Source of the DNA: a virus
Virus record (IMG/VR): IMGVR_UViG_3300039159_000311
Span: 1 to 33,695 of that record
Length of the DNA stretch: 33,695 bases
Direction: 5' to 3' (one strand)
The notes beneath the pieces were generated by a model. The model did not search any database, was not told where the DNA came from, and saw only the letters and a program-made list of their open reading frames with translations. The position numbers and the translations under genes are program-made. Positions 17,333 through 24,437 of this stretch are shown here, one piece after another (positions within the stretch are counted from its first letter, which is position 1; the number at the start of each line of letters is the position of its first letter).

Positions 17333-18591
17333 GCTAGCATACTGCTTTCTTTACATAGCTCTAATGTGCACTCATGTTTTTCGCGGGTGATATGGTGAGC
17401 CACCGCAGTCACAATGAAGTTGCCGCTGTTCAGGCGGTCAAGAATGCTGGCGTTGGATTCTTCCTTGACAATCTCTCTCATCTGATTGAAGCTAACAAAG
17501 ACTTTCCTGCCGACAGTATAGTCTGTCCTTCCGGACACATCAATCTCGATCTTAGAAGCTTGGAACAATCTGATAGAGCTGTTTCTTTTCTGGATTATAG
17601 AGTAGTTACTTGGCTCATTCATACCAAAAGTACCATATCCTCTATTCATGCTCATGATGACCGGATTCAGTGTTTGGATAGAATCGTCTGTGTAGAGCCT
17701 AGACTTATTCATCGTGGATACCTTATCCTTGACGATGTCGAAGTTGACCCAACGGATTTTCTTGGTGATAGGATCTGCGCTGTACAAGCGACTAGTCAAT
17801 GTCCCATCGAGATAGTCCTTGAAGAAGTCAAATGATGTGTCTACTCTAACAGCCAGGACCTTGGTGTAACTTTTCAATACATCTCGAGTGATATCACCAG
17901 CGGAATATACACCACCAGATTTGACATCGGCGACGTAGTCGGACTGGTAGAATTTTTGCATGAAATTCTGATCATCCACGAACGATGTGACCTCACGGAA
18001 ATTGAAGCCATCCCGGTTTTCATAGAATAAACATGATGGAGTCTTATCTTTACCAACAGTATGCTCAGCCACATATACAATGTTCTTCGATGGGGTCCAG
18101 AAGTTTGAGACATATTCAATGTTATTTGAGGACCCGGATGGTGTGAACTTCTTATCGGTCTTTAGATCGGACTTCAATAACCCTCCGATTATGTCGTCTC
18201 CGGTCCCCTGCATCTTCCTGGAAATATGTGTGTTGATATCCGAGAATAGCTCAGATGATGCAAAGAAGAAGTTGTAGACCTGTGTCCTGTCCTTGACCTG
18301 CTCACGCTCAGCCATCTTATAGATTACGAATGTCCCCTTAAGATGCTGGGATTTATCAATCGTTGGTGTCCATATATCAATTGTCAGTGTATCCCTACCT
18401 GAACGACCCATCATATTTGGTAGATCTAGAGTATCGCGGACAGTCAGCCGACCAGTGATGAACGGTGAAAACATATCCTCGTAGATCGTAATAGAATCTA
18501 CATGGTGGATAATATCCAGCGCGTCTCCACTAGGCTTTGATATGATACATTGCCTGAATTCAACCTGACCTGCATGGGTGAGTTTTTCCAT
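17329..18591 (-). CDS. 27: Baseplate central hub protein gp27
   Basis: A 420-residue homologue of T4 gp27 (391), the trimeric hub ring between the tail tube and gp5. Supporting segments are the N-terminal VEFRQCIISKPSG, then SITIYEDMFSPFITGRLTVR near residues 33-52, a tube-fold beta hairpin typical of hub proteins, and LDLPNMMGRSGRDTLTIDIW. Its stop overlaps the gp5 start by 4 bp, matching the physical partnership of the two proteins. Its ATG shares one base with the end of gp53. No enzymatic motif is expected or seen. The assignment rests on sequence pattern and on its position immediately before gp5. Confidence 0.85.
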   Translation of the reverse strand: MEKLTHAGQVEFRQCIISKPSGDALDIIHHVDSITIYEDMFSPFITGRLTVRDTLDLPNMMGRSGRDTLTIDIWTPTIDKSQHLKGTFVIYKMAEREQVKDRTQVYNFFFASSELFSDINTHISRKMQGTGDDIIGGLLKSDLKTDKKFTPSGSSNNIEYVSNFWTPSKNIVYVAEHTVGKDKTPSCLFYENRDGFNFREVTSFVDDQNFMQKFYQSDYVADVKSGGVYSAGDITRDVLKSYTKVLAVRVDTSFDFFKDYLDGTLTSRLYSADPITKKIRWVNFDIVKDKVSTMNKSRLYTDDSIQTLNPVIMSMNRGYGTFGMNEPSNYSIIQKRNSSIRLFQASKIEIDVSGRTDYTVGRKVFVSFNQMREIVKEESNASILDRLNSGNFIVTAVAHHITREKHECTLELCKESSMLA

Positions 18592-19121
18592 TAAGTCGAA
18601 CTCACAAATAGTGCTTCCAGCTCATCTGCGATCTGGTCGATATATCGCGCGCTGACTAATTTGATCCTTCTTTTTGATTCATTCAGGTGAAGCTCGTAGT
18701 CATAATTGCTCACTGGCTGAGCTAATTCATTGTCGCTATCTACGATCTGACCATCTGGTGTTTCATAATGCAGCGACCCGAAGTATGTGTGTTGTTCATA
18801 TCGAGTGGCAGGGTTATCACCATACTTCTGGGTGATATATGATTCAAAGTCCTGCTCGCTTAGAGGGAAATCTTCGATCATGTTGTATCGTTCATTAATC
18901 AACATGATAACCCAGTGATAATTTGGATTGCCATAGAATTTGTTGGCGATCTTTTCTGGCGTTTCACCTTCCTGGATATCGTATTCATCGTAGATTGTAA
19001 TCGAACCGAGTAGGTCCTTACGAGCGCGCACATTGGCAACGATGTCCCGGACAATTCTGAGCTGTGCCGTATTACCTATCTTGAATGCATAGGTGATCTT
19101 TGGGAAATTGGAGAAATACAT
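18591..19121 (-). CDS. 53: Baseplate wedge protein gp53
   Basis: A 176-residue homologue of T4 gp53 (196), the wedge protein that clamps gp25-gp6 and locks wedges around the hub. The opening MYFSNFPKITYAF and the LysM-like block EGETPEKIANKFYGNPNYHW (about residues 52-71) followed by VIMLINERYNMIEDFPLSEQ are diagnostic of the family. The C-terminus has a basic strand (LNESKRRIKLVSARYIDQI). It overlaps both neighbours, gp48 upstream and gp27 downstream, by one base. The assignment is firm. Confidence 0.92.
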   Translation of the reverse strand: MYFSNFPKITYAFKIGNTAQLRIVRDIVANVRARKDLLGSITIYDEYDIQEGETPEKIANKFYGNPNYHWVIMLINERYNMIEDFPLSEQDFESYITQKYGDNPATRYEQHTYFGSLHYETPDGQIVDSDNELAQPVSNYDYELHLNESKRRIKLVSARYIDQIADELEALFVSST

Positions 19122-20056
19122 TATGTCCCCTGAGCATTATATGGAGCAGACTCCTTGGTAGGCAGTCCAAGCTCCTTGAATGATAGTGTCATCTGAATCT
19201 GTTGAGGCATACCGTCTTCAAACGCTGAGAATTGGTCGTTCGGCGTGTAGTTTATTCTAACGGAGGTTAGGACAGAAGTCAGCTGCCGTTCGATGAACTT
19301 ATTCTCATCACTGCCCTTGTAGTATCTCACCGTGAATTCGGAAGGGAATATGTATAGGAATTTAGCCGAGTCCTTGAACTCTGGTAGCATATGATGTTTG
19401 AACATACGGATAATGTTCATAACATTTCGAGCTTCAGCGGAACTCTTAGGGGCGAACATATAACTGAATTCGAATGTTCTAAAGTCCACGTTCTTGAACA
19501 GGAGTTCTGCTGAGCTATTGCCTGGGGTTATCCTAGCAGCCTGCTGCACACGATTTGATCCACGCAACATCTGAGCTGCAAGACCGGTCCCGAATGCTCT
19601 AGCCGCTCCACCAGCGTCGCCTTCGGCGGCTTTACCGAAGGATGCTAGATATTTCGACGCATCATCTGTCGTGTAATCTTCCTCTCCCCAGCCAACGCTT
19701 GTACCCTGCATGATAGAATTCGGCATGTATAGAGCTATCGCGGCTGAAAGACGTTTGGTTGTTGCTGATGTAAGATTCAGACCTGGTGTTAGTTTCTCGA
19801 ACTGTTTTAGAGCTGCATTACCAGATTTAGAATTCACATCGCTCTGGACGAGGTCGTACATGGCGAACTCGGCGGGACCTGCACTCCCAGCCTGTTGACC
19901 TGAGTACTGACCATTGGAGCTCACATTTATGAAGAATAGGACTTTATTCCCATTGAATTCTTCTCCAGCAACCAAATGTTCCGGGTAAGTGAACCGGCTG
20001 ATCGTATACGACTTCCCGGGCTCTTTGTCAAACGTCGAATCGAATGTTGTTGGCAT
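19121..20056 (-). CDS. 48: Baseplate tail-tube cap protein gp48
   Basis: I start the gene at the ATG at 20054-20056 (MPTTFDSTFDKEPGKSYTIS), giving 311 residues; T4 gp48 has 364. A longer in-frame opening to 20287 would run through gp4 on the other strand and has no support. Gp48 sits between the hub and gp54 and starts the tail tube. Supporting blocks are ISRFTYPEHLVAGEEFNGNK, FKNVDFRTFEFSYMFAPKS (typical of tube-fold proteins) and MNIIRMFKHHMLPEF. It is first in the leftward baseplate operon, after a very short leader. No Shine-Dalgarno sequence is visible before the ATG. The identification is inferred from fold-type motifs plus the 48-53 order. Confidence 0.8.
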   Translation of the reverse strand: MPTTFDSTFDKEPGKSYTISRFTYPEHLVAGEEFNGNKVLFFINVSSNGQYSGQQAGSAGPAEFAMYDLVQSDVNSKSGNAALKQFEKLTPGLNLTSATTKRLSAAIALYMPNSIMQGTSVGWGEEDYTTDDASKYLASFGKAAEGDAGGAARAFGTGLAAQMLRGSNRVQQAARITPGNSSAELLFKNVDFRTFEFSYMFAPKSSAEARNVMNIIRMFKHHMLPEFKDSAKFLYIFPSEFTVRYYKGSDENKFIERQLTSVLTSVRINYTPNDQFSAFEDGMPQQIQMTLSFKELGLPTKESAPYNAQGT

Positions 20057-20060
20057 ATGG

Positions 20061-20067
20061 CTAAATA
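20061..20067 (+). promoter_or_regulatory. Late-promoter-like CTAAATA upstream of gp4 (rightward)
   Basis: CTAAATA on the plus strand, in the 33-bp divergent gap between gp48 and gp4. It resembles the T4 late promoter box TATAAATA, read by the phage sigma gp55 with gp33. A start about 6 bp downstream (near 20073) would leave a leader of only about 17 nt before the gp4 ATG at 20090. Confidence 0.6.
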
Positions 20068-20079
20068 GGTTATTCACAT

Positions 20080-20086
20080 TATTTAG
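20080..20086 (-). promoter_or_regulatory. Late-promoter-like CTAAATA upstream of gp48 (leftward)
   Basis: CTAAATA on the minus strand, 12 bp from the plus-strand copy, so that the two boxes face each other. A start near 20074 would give a leader of about 18 nt for gp48 and the baseplate operon. Both predicted transcripts would begin within the same few base pairs. Confidence 0.6.
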
Positions 20087-20089
20087 CTC

Positions 20090-20557
20090 ATGGCATACAA
20101 CTACAGGCAGGGGTTTTGGAAACCGAAGAATCCGGAAAAGTACATAGGCGACGTAAATCAGATTTTCTACAGATCTGGCTGGGAATTGAAGTTTTTGAAT
20201 TTCGCGGATATGAATCCTCAGGTCTTGAAGTATGGTTCGGAAGAGCTGGCGATACCATACTTCAGCGAGGTTGATAAGAAGATGCATCGCTACTTCCCAG
20301 ACTTCCTAATGATTGTTCAGAATAACTCCGGTCAAGTAAAGAAGTACATGGTCGAGATAAAGCCGCACAAAGAGCGATTTATCCCGAAGCGCCCAAGTAA
20401 GATAACGAAACGATATATAACAGAAATGAAAACCTATTCAGTAAATCAATCGAAATGGCGGGCGGCAGAAGCATTTTGTGCGAAGCAAAACATAGAATTT
20501 ATCGTAATGGATGAATATTCATTGGGTATTGCAAGGAAAAAGAAGGTCGCGTCATGA
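20090..20557 (+). CDS. 4: Head completion protein gp4 (TnsA-like nuclease fold)
   Basis: A 155-residue homologue of T4 gp4 (about 150), needed to finish packaged heads before tails join. It begins MAYNYRQGFWKPKNPEKYIG and RSGWELKFLNFAD. It carries the restriction-nuclease-like motif: Asp in YFPDFLM and Glu-x-Lys in KYMVEIKPHKE, which would form a PD-ExK site. The family is related to TnsA-like nucleases. It is the first gene of the rightward late operon, after a short leader with a CTAAATA box and no obvious Shine-Dalgarno. Its stop overlaps the ATG of the next gene by 4 bp. The assignment is firm; nuclease activity is inferred from the motif. Confidence 0.9.
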   Translation: MAYNYRQGFWKPKNPEKYIGDVNQIFYRSGWELKFLNFADMNPQVLKYGSEELAIPYFSEVDKKMHRYFPDFLMIVQNNSGQVKKYMVEIKPHKERFIPKRPSKITKRYITEMKTYSVNQSKWRAAEAFCAKQNIEFIVMDEYSLGIARKKKVAS

Positions 20558-21255
20558 TCTGTAAATTGTGTCAGATCGAACTCCCAACGATCAATGGGAG
20601 CATGCTCAGGCATATTAAAGTTGTACATCAAGTCCAATCTATAAAAGATTATTTCTACGTCGACGGTTGTGACGACAAATGTCCGATTTGTATGTTGAAT
20701 AATGTAAATGTTACAACATGGAATATGACCCGTTCCGAAACTTGCGAATCTTCAAAATGCATAGAGATCAATAGATCAATGAAGATACGGGAAGCTCAAT
20801 TGAAAATGTCTAAAAATGGGAAGAATAATTTCCAAAAACAAACGACTAAAGATGCTTGTAGGTTGAAAAGTAAACAGATACATGAAGCTGGCTTAGCTCA
20901 TTATCAAACAGATGAATTTAAGTTGAACGCTTCTAAGGCAATGACAGAAAGAAATATCAAGAATAATCCAATGAAATGTCCAATCAGTGTTCAGAAGATG
21001 AAGGTATCGTCCACTGGTAAAATACTATCAAAGGTGCACAAACAAGCCATCTCATCTGGGCTATCTAGATTCATACAATCATTATCAGATGAAGATTTTA
21101 AGAAGAGGCTCAGTAATTCGTTTGGAAAATATAGTGAGTTTGAAGAATGGGTATCTTATGACACCTACATATCTTCTATATGCGATGATTGGGATAGTAT
21201 CCGTAAAGAAACAATAGCATTACTCATCATGACAGAAAAACACCTCAAGGTCTAA
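20554..21255 (+). CDS. Zinc-finger protein, possibly homing-endonuclease derived (233 aa)
   Basis: Starts with a C2H2-type finger (Cys3, Cys6, His20, His25: MICKLCQIELP ... LRHIKVVH). A second Cys cluster follows (CDDKCPIC and later CESSKC). Lys- and Ser-rich helices then include KMKVSSTGKILSKVHKQAIS, which resembles NUMOD3-type DNA-binding repeats of phage homing endonucleases. I see no clear HNH or GIY-YIG catalytic core. The gene is visibly more AT-rich than its neighbours and uses more ATA/AAT/TTA codons, which suggests separate acquisition. It overlaps gp4 by 4 bp and ends just before the 193-aa gene. It could be a degenerate homing enzyme, a DNA-binding regulator or an intact nuclease of a divergent type. 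Confidence 0.7.
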   Translation: MICKLCQIELPTINGSMLRHIKVVHQVQSIKDYFYVDGCDDKCPICMLNNVNVTTWNMTRSETCESSKCIEINRSMKIREAQLKMSKNGKNNFQKQTTKDACRLKSKQIHEAGLAHYQTDEFKLNASKAMTERNIKNNPMKCPISVQKMKVSSTGKILSKVHKQAISSGLSRFIQSLSDEDFKKRLSNSFGKYSEFEEWVSYDTYISSICDDWDSIRKETIALLIMTEKHLKV

Positions 21256-21256
21256 A

Positions 21257-21838
21257 ATGGAAAGCGCACTACAACTCTATCATATAGATATCAAGGAGGT
21301 CAAACGCTCCAAGGCCTGGTTCGACCAGCAAATCCGTGATATGCAGAAAACTTTGGTCAGCCCAGCTGCTATGCTGAGGCAACAGGGCAACACAAAGCTC
21401 GTATCAAACCTAGTGCCGACCGGGTTGTATTCCTACTATTACATGCCAAAGGGTAAGAAGACGCTCCCATACTACGACATGTTCCCATTGGTATTCCCTA
21501 TCAACAAGGGACCGGACTCATTCGTTGGTCTGAACATGCACTATCTGGACTATCCATTGCGCTTCGCATTGTTCCGGGAACTTATCAAGGTCGGTAAAGC
21601 CACCAAGCTCAACGACAATACGAAAATGCAGCTCCACTGGTCTGTCATACAGGGTGTATCAAAGCTCGCGCCAGCGCAGGCGTGTATCAAGCAATATCTG
21701 TTCGATCATGTGAAATCTCCATTCCTGAAGATCCACCCGAACGACTGGGCAACTGCTATGATGTTGCCGACTCACAAATTTGCCAAAGCAAGCGCTCAAA
21801 CCGTATGGCAAGAATCCGCTAAGAAAAGGAATTGGTAA
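21257..21838 (+). CDS. Conserved T4-like phage protein, unassigned (193 aa)
   Basis: The block YSYYYMPKGKKTLPYYDMFP, then LVFPINKGPDSFVGLNMHYL, is a conserved pattern in proteins of T4-like and other large phages. I recall it from families variously annotated as structural or as DNA end protectors, but I cannot assign it firmly. There is no signal peptide or membrane span. The N-terminal helix (VKRSKAWFDQQIRDMQKTLV) and C-terminal region are basic, compatible with nucleic-acid contact. It starts one base after the zinc-finger gene and its TAA abuts the ATG of the gp54-like gene. The late-operon location next to gp4 suits a role in head completion or tail assembly; this is an inference. Confidence 0.8.
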   Translation: MESALQLYHIDIKEVKRSKAWFDQQIRDMQKTLVSPAAMLRQQGNTKLVSNLVPTGLYSYYYMPKGKKTLPYYDMFPLVFPINKGPDSFVGLNMHYLDYPLRFALFRELIKVGKATKLNDNTKMQLHWSVIQGVSKLAPAQACIKQYLFDHVKSPFLKIHPNDWATAMMLPTHKFAKASAQTVWQESAKKRNW

Positions 21839-23173
21839 ATGGCTGAAACAAAACTTCAGGACTTCCTGACTCATGTAAGAACGGTTGGGCTTACAACTAG
21901 CTCACACTTCTACGTAATCATACCGGACGGGTCTGGTGATGCTCGGAGTGTAGGGCTTCTCTGCGATTCCGCTGTCATACCTGGTGTGAATATCATGACA
22001 TCAGAACTAAGGACAATGGGTGAAGTCACTGATATTCCTTACGGTATCACATACCAACCAATCAACCTATCCTTCTATCTGGATAACAAGTTTTCAGCCA
22101 GGACGCTGTTTGAAAACTGGACAGATGCCGTCTACGACCGTATATCGCGCTCTGTCGGCTATTACAAGAACTATGTCAAGGACATTACGATAGTCGTTCT
22201 TGACAGAGCAGATGATAAGGTCTATGAGGTCACCCTCTACGAAGCATATCCTAAGACTATAAGCGATGTCGCCCTTTCTTATAGCAGCCATGATGTACTG
22301 AAACTCGACGTCCAATTGGTATTCAAATATTGGAGATCGAAACTTCTCGGTGCTGAGTCGATCGGTCGCGATGAAGTTATTATGACAGCTAGGAGTGAAA
22401 TTTCCAAGAGAATGGATGCCGCGAAGATGAAGGTTATACTTCCAGAATCTCGCACTGAACAGATCGGCAACAGATTGGGTGGTGGTGCACCTACAGGAGA
22501 CTTCGGGTTTGGTACCGATATCGGCTCTGAACTGGCAACATGGGGTCCTACGATGGGAGTCGATTGCCGTAGAGCAGGTCTTAGTGTTGCATCTCTGACA
22601 AGTGCATCTAATATCACCTCATACTATCCAACAGCTGAAGGTGGTTATACTACGTTCGGTCAGGATTTCGGTGCGAGCAACCAACTTCTGGGTGACCGCA
22701 TGGGGGCGTTCGGTAATAACATCGGAGCATTGGGTAGGTCTCTTTCTAGTTCTGTCGCTGCTCCTGCTAACGCATTGGCTCAAACTACAGGTGCTGTCGC
22801 GGGCAGCGTTGGCTCTATTGGCAATCTACTGAACCGTATGGGAATCAAGAACGGTCTCGGTAAAATCAGCGCGGACCTTGCACAGAATGCAGGTCGCCTG
22901 CAAGTCGTATCCCAACTGAACGGTATTCCGGGTGCACTGGGATCGGTTGGTGCCAACCTAGCAGCTACAGGAGCAGAATTTGCCAGAGCATCGGAGCAAT
23001 TCAATAAGCTAGGAACGCATCCAGGTTCACCGACAGTTCCAGTCAATATGATGCCTGGTACAACCAACGCCATGCGGGGAGCGTTAAGTACTCTAGGGAA
23101 CGTGTTCAACAGACGGGGTAATGAACTATCGTCTGCTTCCAGTTCCGTACAACATATGGTAGGTCCGCAATGA
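21839..23173 (+). CDS. 54: Baseplate tail-tube initiator gp54-like (444 aa)
   Basis: The first 170 residues have the tail-tube fold pattern (SSHFYVIIPDGSGDARSVGL; EVTDIPYGITYQPINLSFYL; TLFENWTDAVYDR; VYEVTLYEAYPKTISDVALS), shared by T4 gp19 (tube) and gp54 (tube initiator). At 444 residues it is far longer than gp19 (about 163) and longer than gp54 (about 320). The additional C-terminus is rich in Gly, Ala and Ser with many short helices (FGASNQLLGDRMGAFGNNIG). That favours gp54, which docks on the gp48 cap and starts tube polymerisation. A gp19 paralogue with an extension is an alternative. The start abuts the preceding stop; the 3' end overlaps the small terminase by 4 bp. Confidence 0.7.
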   Translation: MAETKLQDFLTHVRTVGLTTSSHFYVIIPDGSGDARSVGLLCDSAVIPGVNIMTSELRTMGEVTDIPYGITYQPINLSFYLDNKFSARTLFENWTDAVYDRISRSVGYYKNYVKDITIVVLDRADDKVYEVTLYEAYPKTISDVALSYSSHDVLKLDVQLVFKYWRSKLLGAESIGRDEVIMTARSEISKRMDAAKMKVILPESRTEQIGNRLGGGAPTGDFGFGTDIGSELATWGPTMGVDCRRAGLSVASLTSASNITSYYPTAEGGYTTFGQDFGASNQLLGDRMGAFGNNIGALGRSLSSSVAAPANALAQTTGAVAGSVGSIGNLLNRMGIKNGLGKISADLAQNAGRLQVVSQLNGIPGALGSVGANLAATGAEFARASEQFNKLGTHPGSPTVPVNMMPGTTNAMRGALSTLGNVFNRRGNELSSASSSVQHMVGPQ

Positions 23174-23565
23174 GCAAATCAATTTCAGATATATTCGACA
23201 TAACACCGGTTCCACCGGCTAAACTCCCAGTCATACTTGCCGAACATAAGGATGTGGACAGGGATGCCGATGAAGCTAGAGCTAACCTGAAGTCTTTGAT
23301 TCAGCAAGCCACCAATGTACTGGAGAATGCTATCCACGTTGCTATTGAGTCTGAGTCTCCAAAGTCCTATGAGGTTGTTGCCAACCTTCTTTCGACTGCA
23401 GCTGACCTAAACTCTAAACTCATGGAAACACATAATCAGCAACAGAAAGTCCGGGCTCAAATGAAGCCAGCTGAGGTTAACGCAACGCAGAACAACACAA
23501 CCCATAACAACGTGATGTTCACGGGAACTCCTGATGAGTTATCCAATTTCTTGAAAGGTAAATGA
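23170..23565 (+). CDS. 16: Terminase small subunit (gp16-like)
   Basis: A 131-residue protein with the pattern of the central domain of T4-like small terminases: ANLKSLIQQATNVLENAIHV, then ESESPKSYEVVANLLSTAAD, then NSKLMETHNQQQKVRAQM, a helical hairpin that oligomerises into a ring and stimulates the gp17 packaging ATPase. T4 gp16 is about 164 residues. The C-terminus ends GTPDELSNFLKGK, also usual for the family. The large subunit gp17 does not follow; instead gp26 does, so the gene sits inside a tail-hub operon. Both neighbours overlap it by 4 bp (ATGA). The identification is from motif pattern; position is unusual relative to T4. Confidence 0.8.
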   Translation: MSKSISDIFDITPVPPAKLPVILAEHKDVDRDADEARANLKSLIQQATNVLENAIHVAIESESPKSYEVVANLLSTAADLNSKLMETHNQQQKVRAQMKPAEVNATQNNTTHNNVMFTGTPDELSNFLKGK

Positions 23566-24257
23566 TGAATCTAACAGCACTGAACCCAACTGTAGTCTAT
23601 GAATGTACTCTACCATCCACTGGTAAGAAAATCAAGTTCCGCCCATTCTTTGTCAAGGAAGAACGCGCTCTATTGACAGCCCAGGAATCTGAGGATACAA
23701 CGACTATGCTTCATACGCTGGTCAGTATCATCAAGAACTGTACATTCGATTCGGGTGTTCGATTCACACCATACGACATTGAGCATATGTTCATTCATAT
23801 TCGTGCTAAGTCTGTCGGTGAGGATTCTACATTAGAATTCACATGTAATGAATGTTCTATGCCTTCGGCGATTTCATTTGACATTCGCAAGATTGAAATG
23901 ACAGAGGGTTTGCCTTCGATGATAAAGGTCCATGATAAATTGACTATTCAGATGAAGCACCCGTCTATCGACGACGTATTAGAAATCCTCGATGATAAAG
24001 ACCCAAACATGCTTCGTCAGCGTACCATAGCTGCTTGTATCGACACAATATTCTCAGACGCCGAGGCGCATAGCACCAAGGACGATTCCATAGAAGACAT
24101 CCTAGGATTCCTGAATACCCTGACCAGTAAGCAGTATAAACTCCTGGAAAAGTATATCGAGCAAATTCCAACTATCACCATGATGGTCGGTTGGAAGTGT
24201 AAGCATTGCAAGGCTGATAATGAAACTGAACTCAAGGGTCTATACGATTTTTTTTGA
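23562..24257 (+). CDS. 26: Baseplate hub assembly protein gp26 (T4_baseplate family)
   Basis: A 231-residue homologue of T4 gp26 (208), needed for hub assembly. Features are NPTVVYECTLPSTGKKIKFR at the start, RPFFVKEERALLTAQESED, and YDIEHMFIHIRAKSVGEDS. Two Cys pairs (Cys95/Cys98 and Cys213/Cys216) are expected for the zinc-ribbon-like core. In tail genomics this gene and the short one after it sit just ahead of the tape measure, the place of tail assembly chaperones. The last codons are GAT TTT TTT TGA inside a run of eight T, and the following frame is at -1, so a frameshifted longer product is likely. The start overlaps the small terminase by 4 bp. Confidence 0.85.
   Translation: MMNLTALNPTVVYECTLPSTGKKIKFRPFFVKEERALLTAQESEDTTTMLHTLVSIIKNCTFDSGVRFTPYDIEHMFIHIRAKSVGEDSTLEFTCNECSMPSAISFDIRKIEMTEGLPSMIKVHDKLTIQMKHPSIDDVLEILDDKDPNMLRQRTIAACIDTIFSDAEAHSTKDDSIEDILGFLNTLTSKQYKLLEKYIEQIPTITMMVGWKCKHCKADNETELKGLYDFF
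24248..24255 (+). promoter_or_regulatory. Candidate -1 ribosomal frameshift site (T8 followed by TGA)
   Basis: The sequence GATTTTTTTTGA places two TTT codons of gp26 immediately before its TGA. A slip by one base on T TTT TTT continues in the frame of the 60-codon gp51-like region and would produce a 291-residue fusion. The stop codon directly after the slippery codons would favour slippage. Confidence 0.55.
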
Positions 24258-24436
24258 TTTGTCTGGCACATGATACATTGCAAAATCATTTCCAGACAAA
24301 CTTTTCACTGATGCAACACCACAAATACCAGATGCAAGATCTAGACCATATGCTACCTTATGAGAGAGAAATCTACGTGACATTGCTCCTACAACATCTA
24401 GAAGAAGAACGACAGCGTCTACAGAATAGAGGATAA
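24254..24436 (+). CDS. 51: gp51-like hub assembly factor / frameshift extension of gp26 (60 aa)
   Basis: This frame has no ATG at its beginning; the first possible start is TTG at 24254-24256, inside the T-run, with only a distant AAGGG about 15 bases upstream. The text (DTLQNHFQTNFSLMQHHKYQ, then LDHMLPYEREIYVTLLLQHL) has the pattern of gp51-like hub assembly proteins of T4-like phages and of the C-terminal arms of tail assembly chaperones. It is helical and acidic-basic, with no catalytic motif. Order 26-51-29 agrees with T4, although T4 has gp27 and gp28 in between. It may be translated alone, as a gp26 fusion, or both. It ends one base before the tape-measure start. Confidence 0.7.
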   Translation: MICLAHDTLQNHFQTNFSLMQHHKYQMQDLDHMLPYEREIYVTLLLQHLEEERQRLQNRG

Positions 24437-24437
24437 C

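Noticed and set aside
20057-20287. N-terminal extension of gp48 on the minus strand
   Set aside because: It would run through the gp4 coding sequence and the promoter gap; its residues look like antisense of gp4, and the MPTTF start fits the gp48 family.
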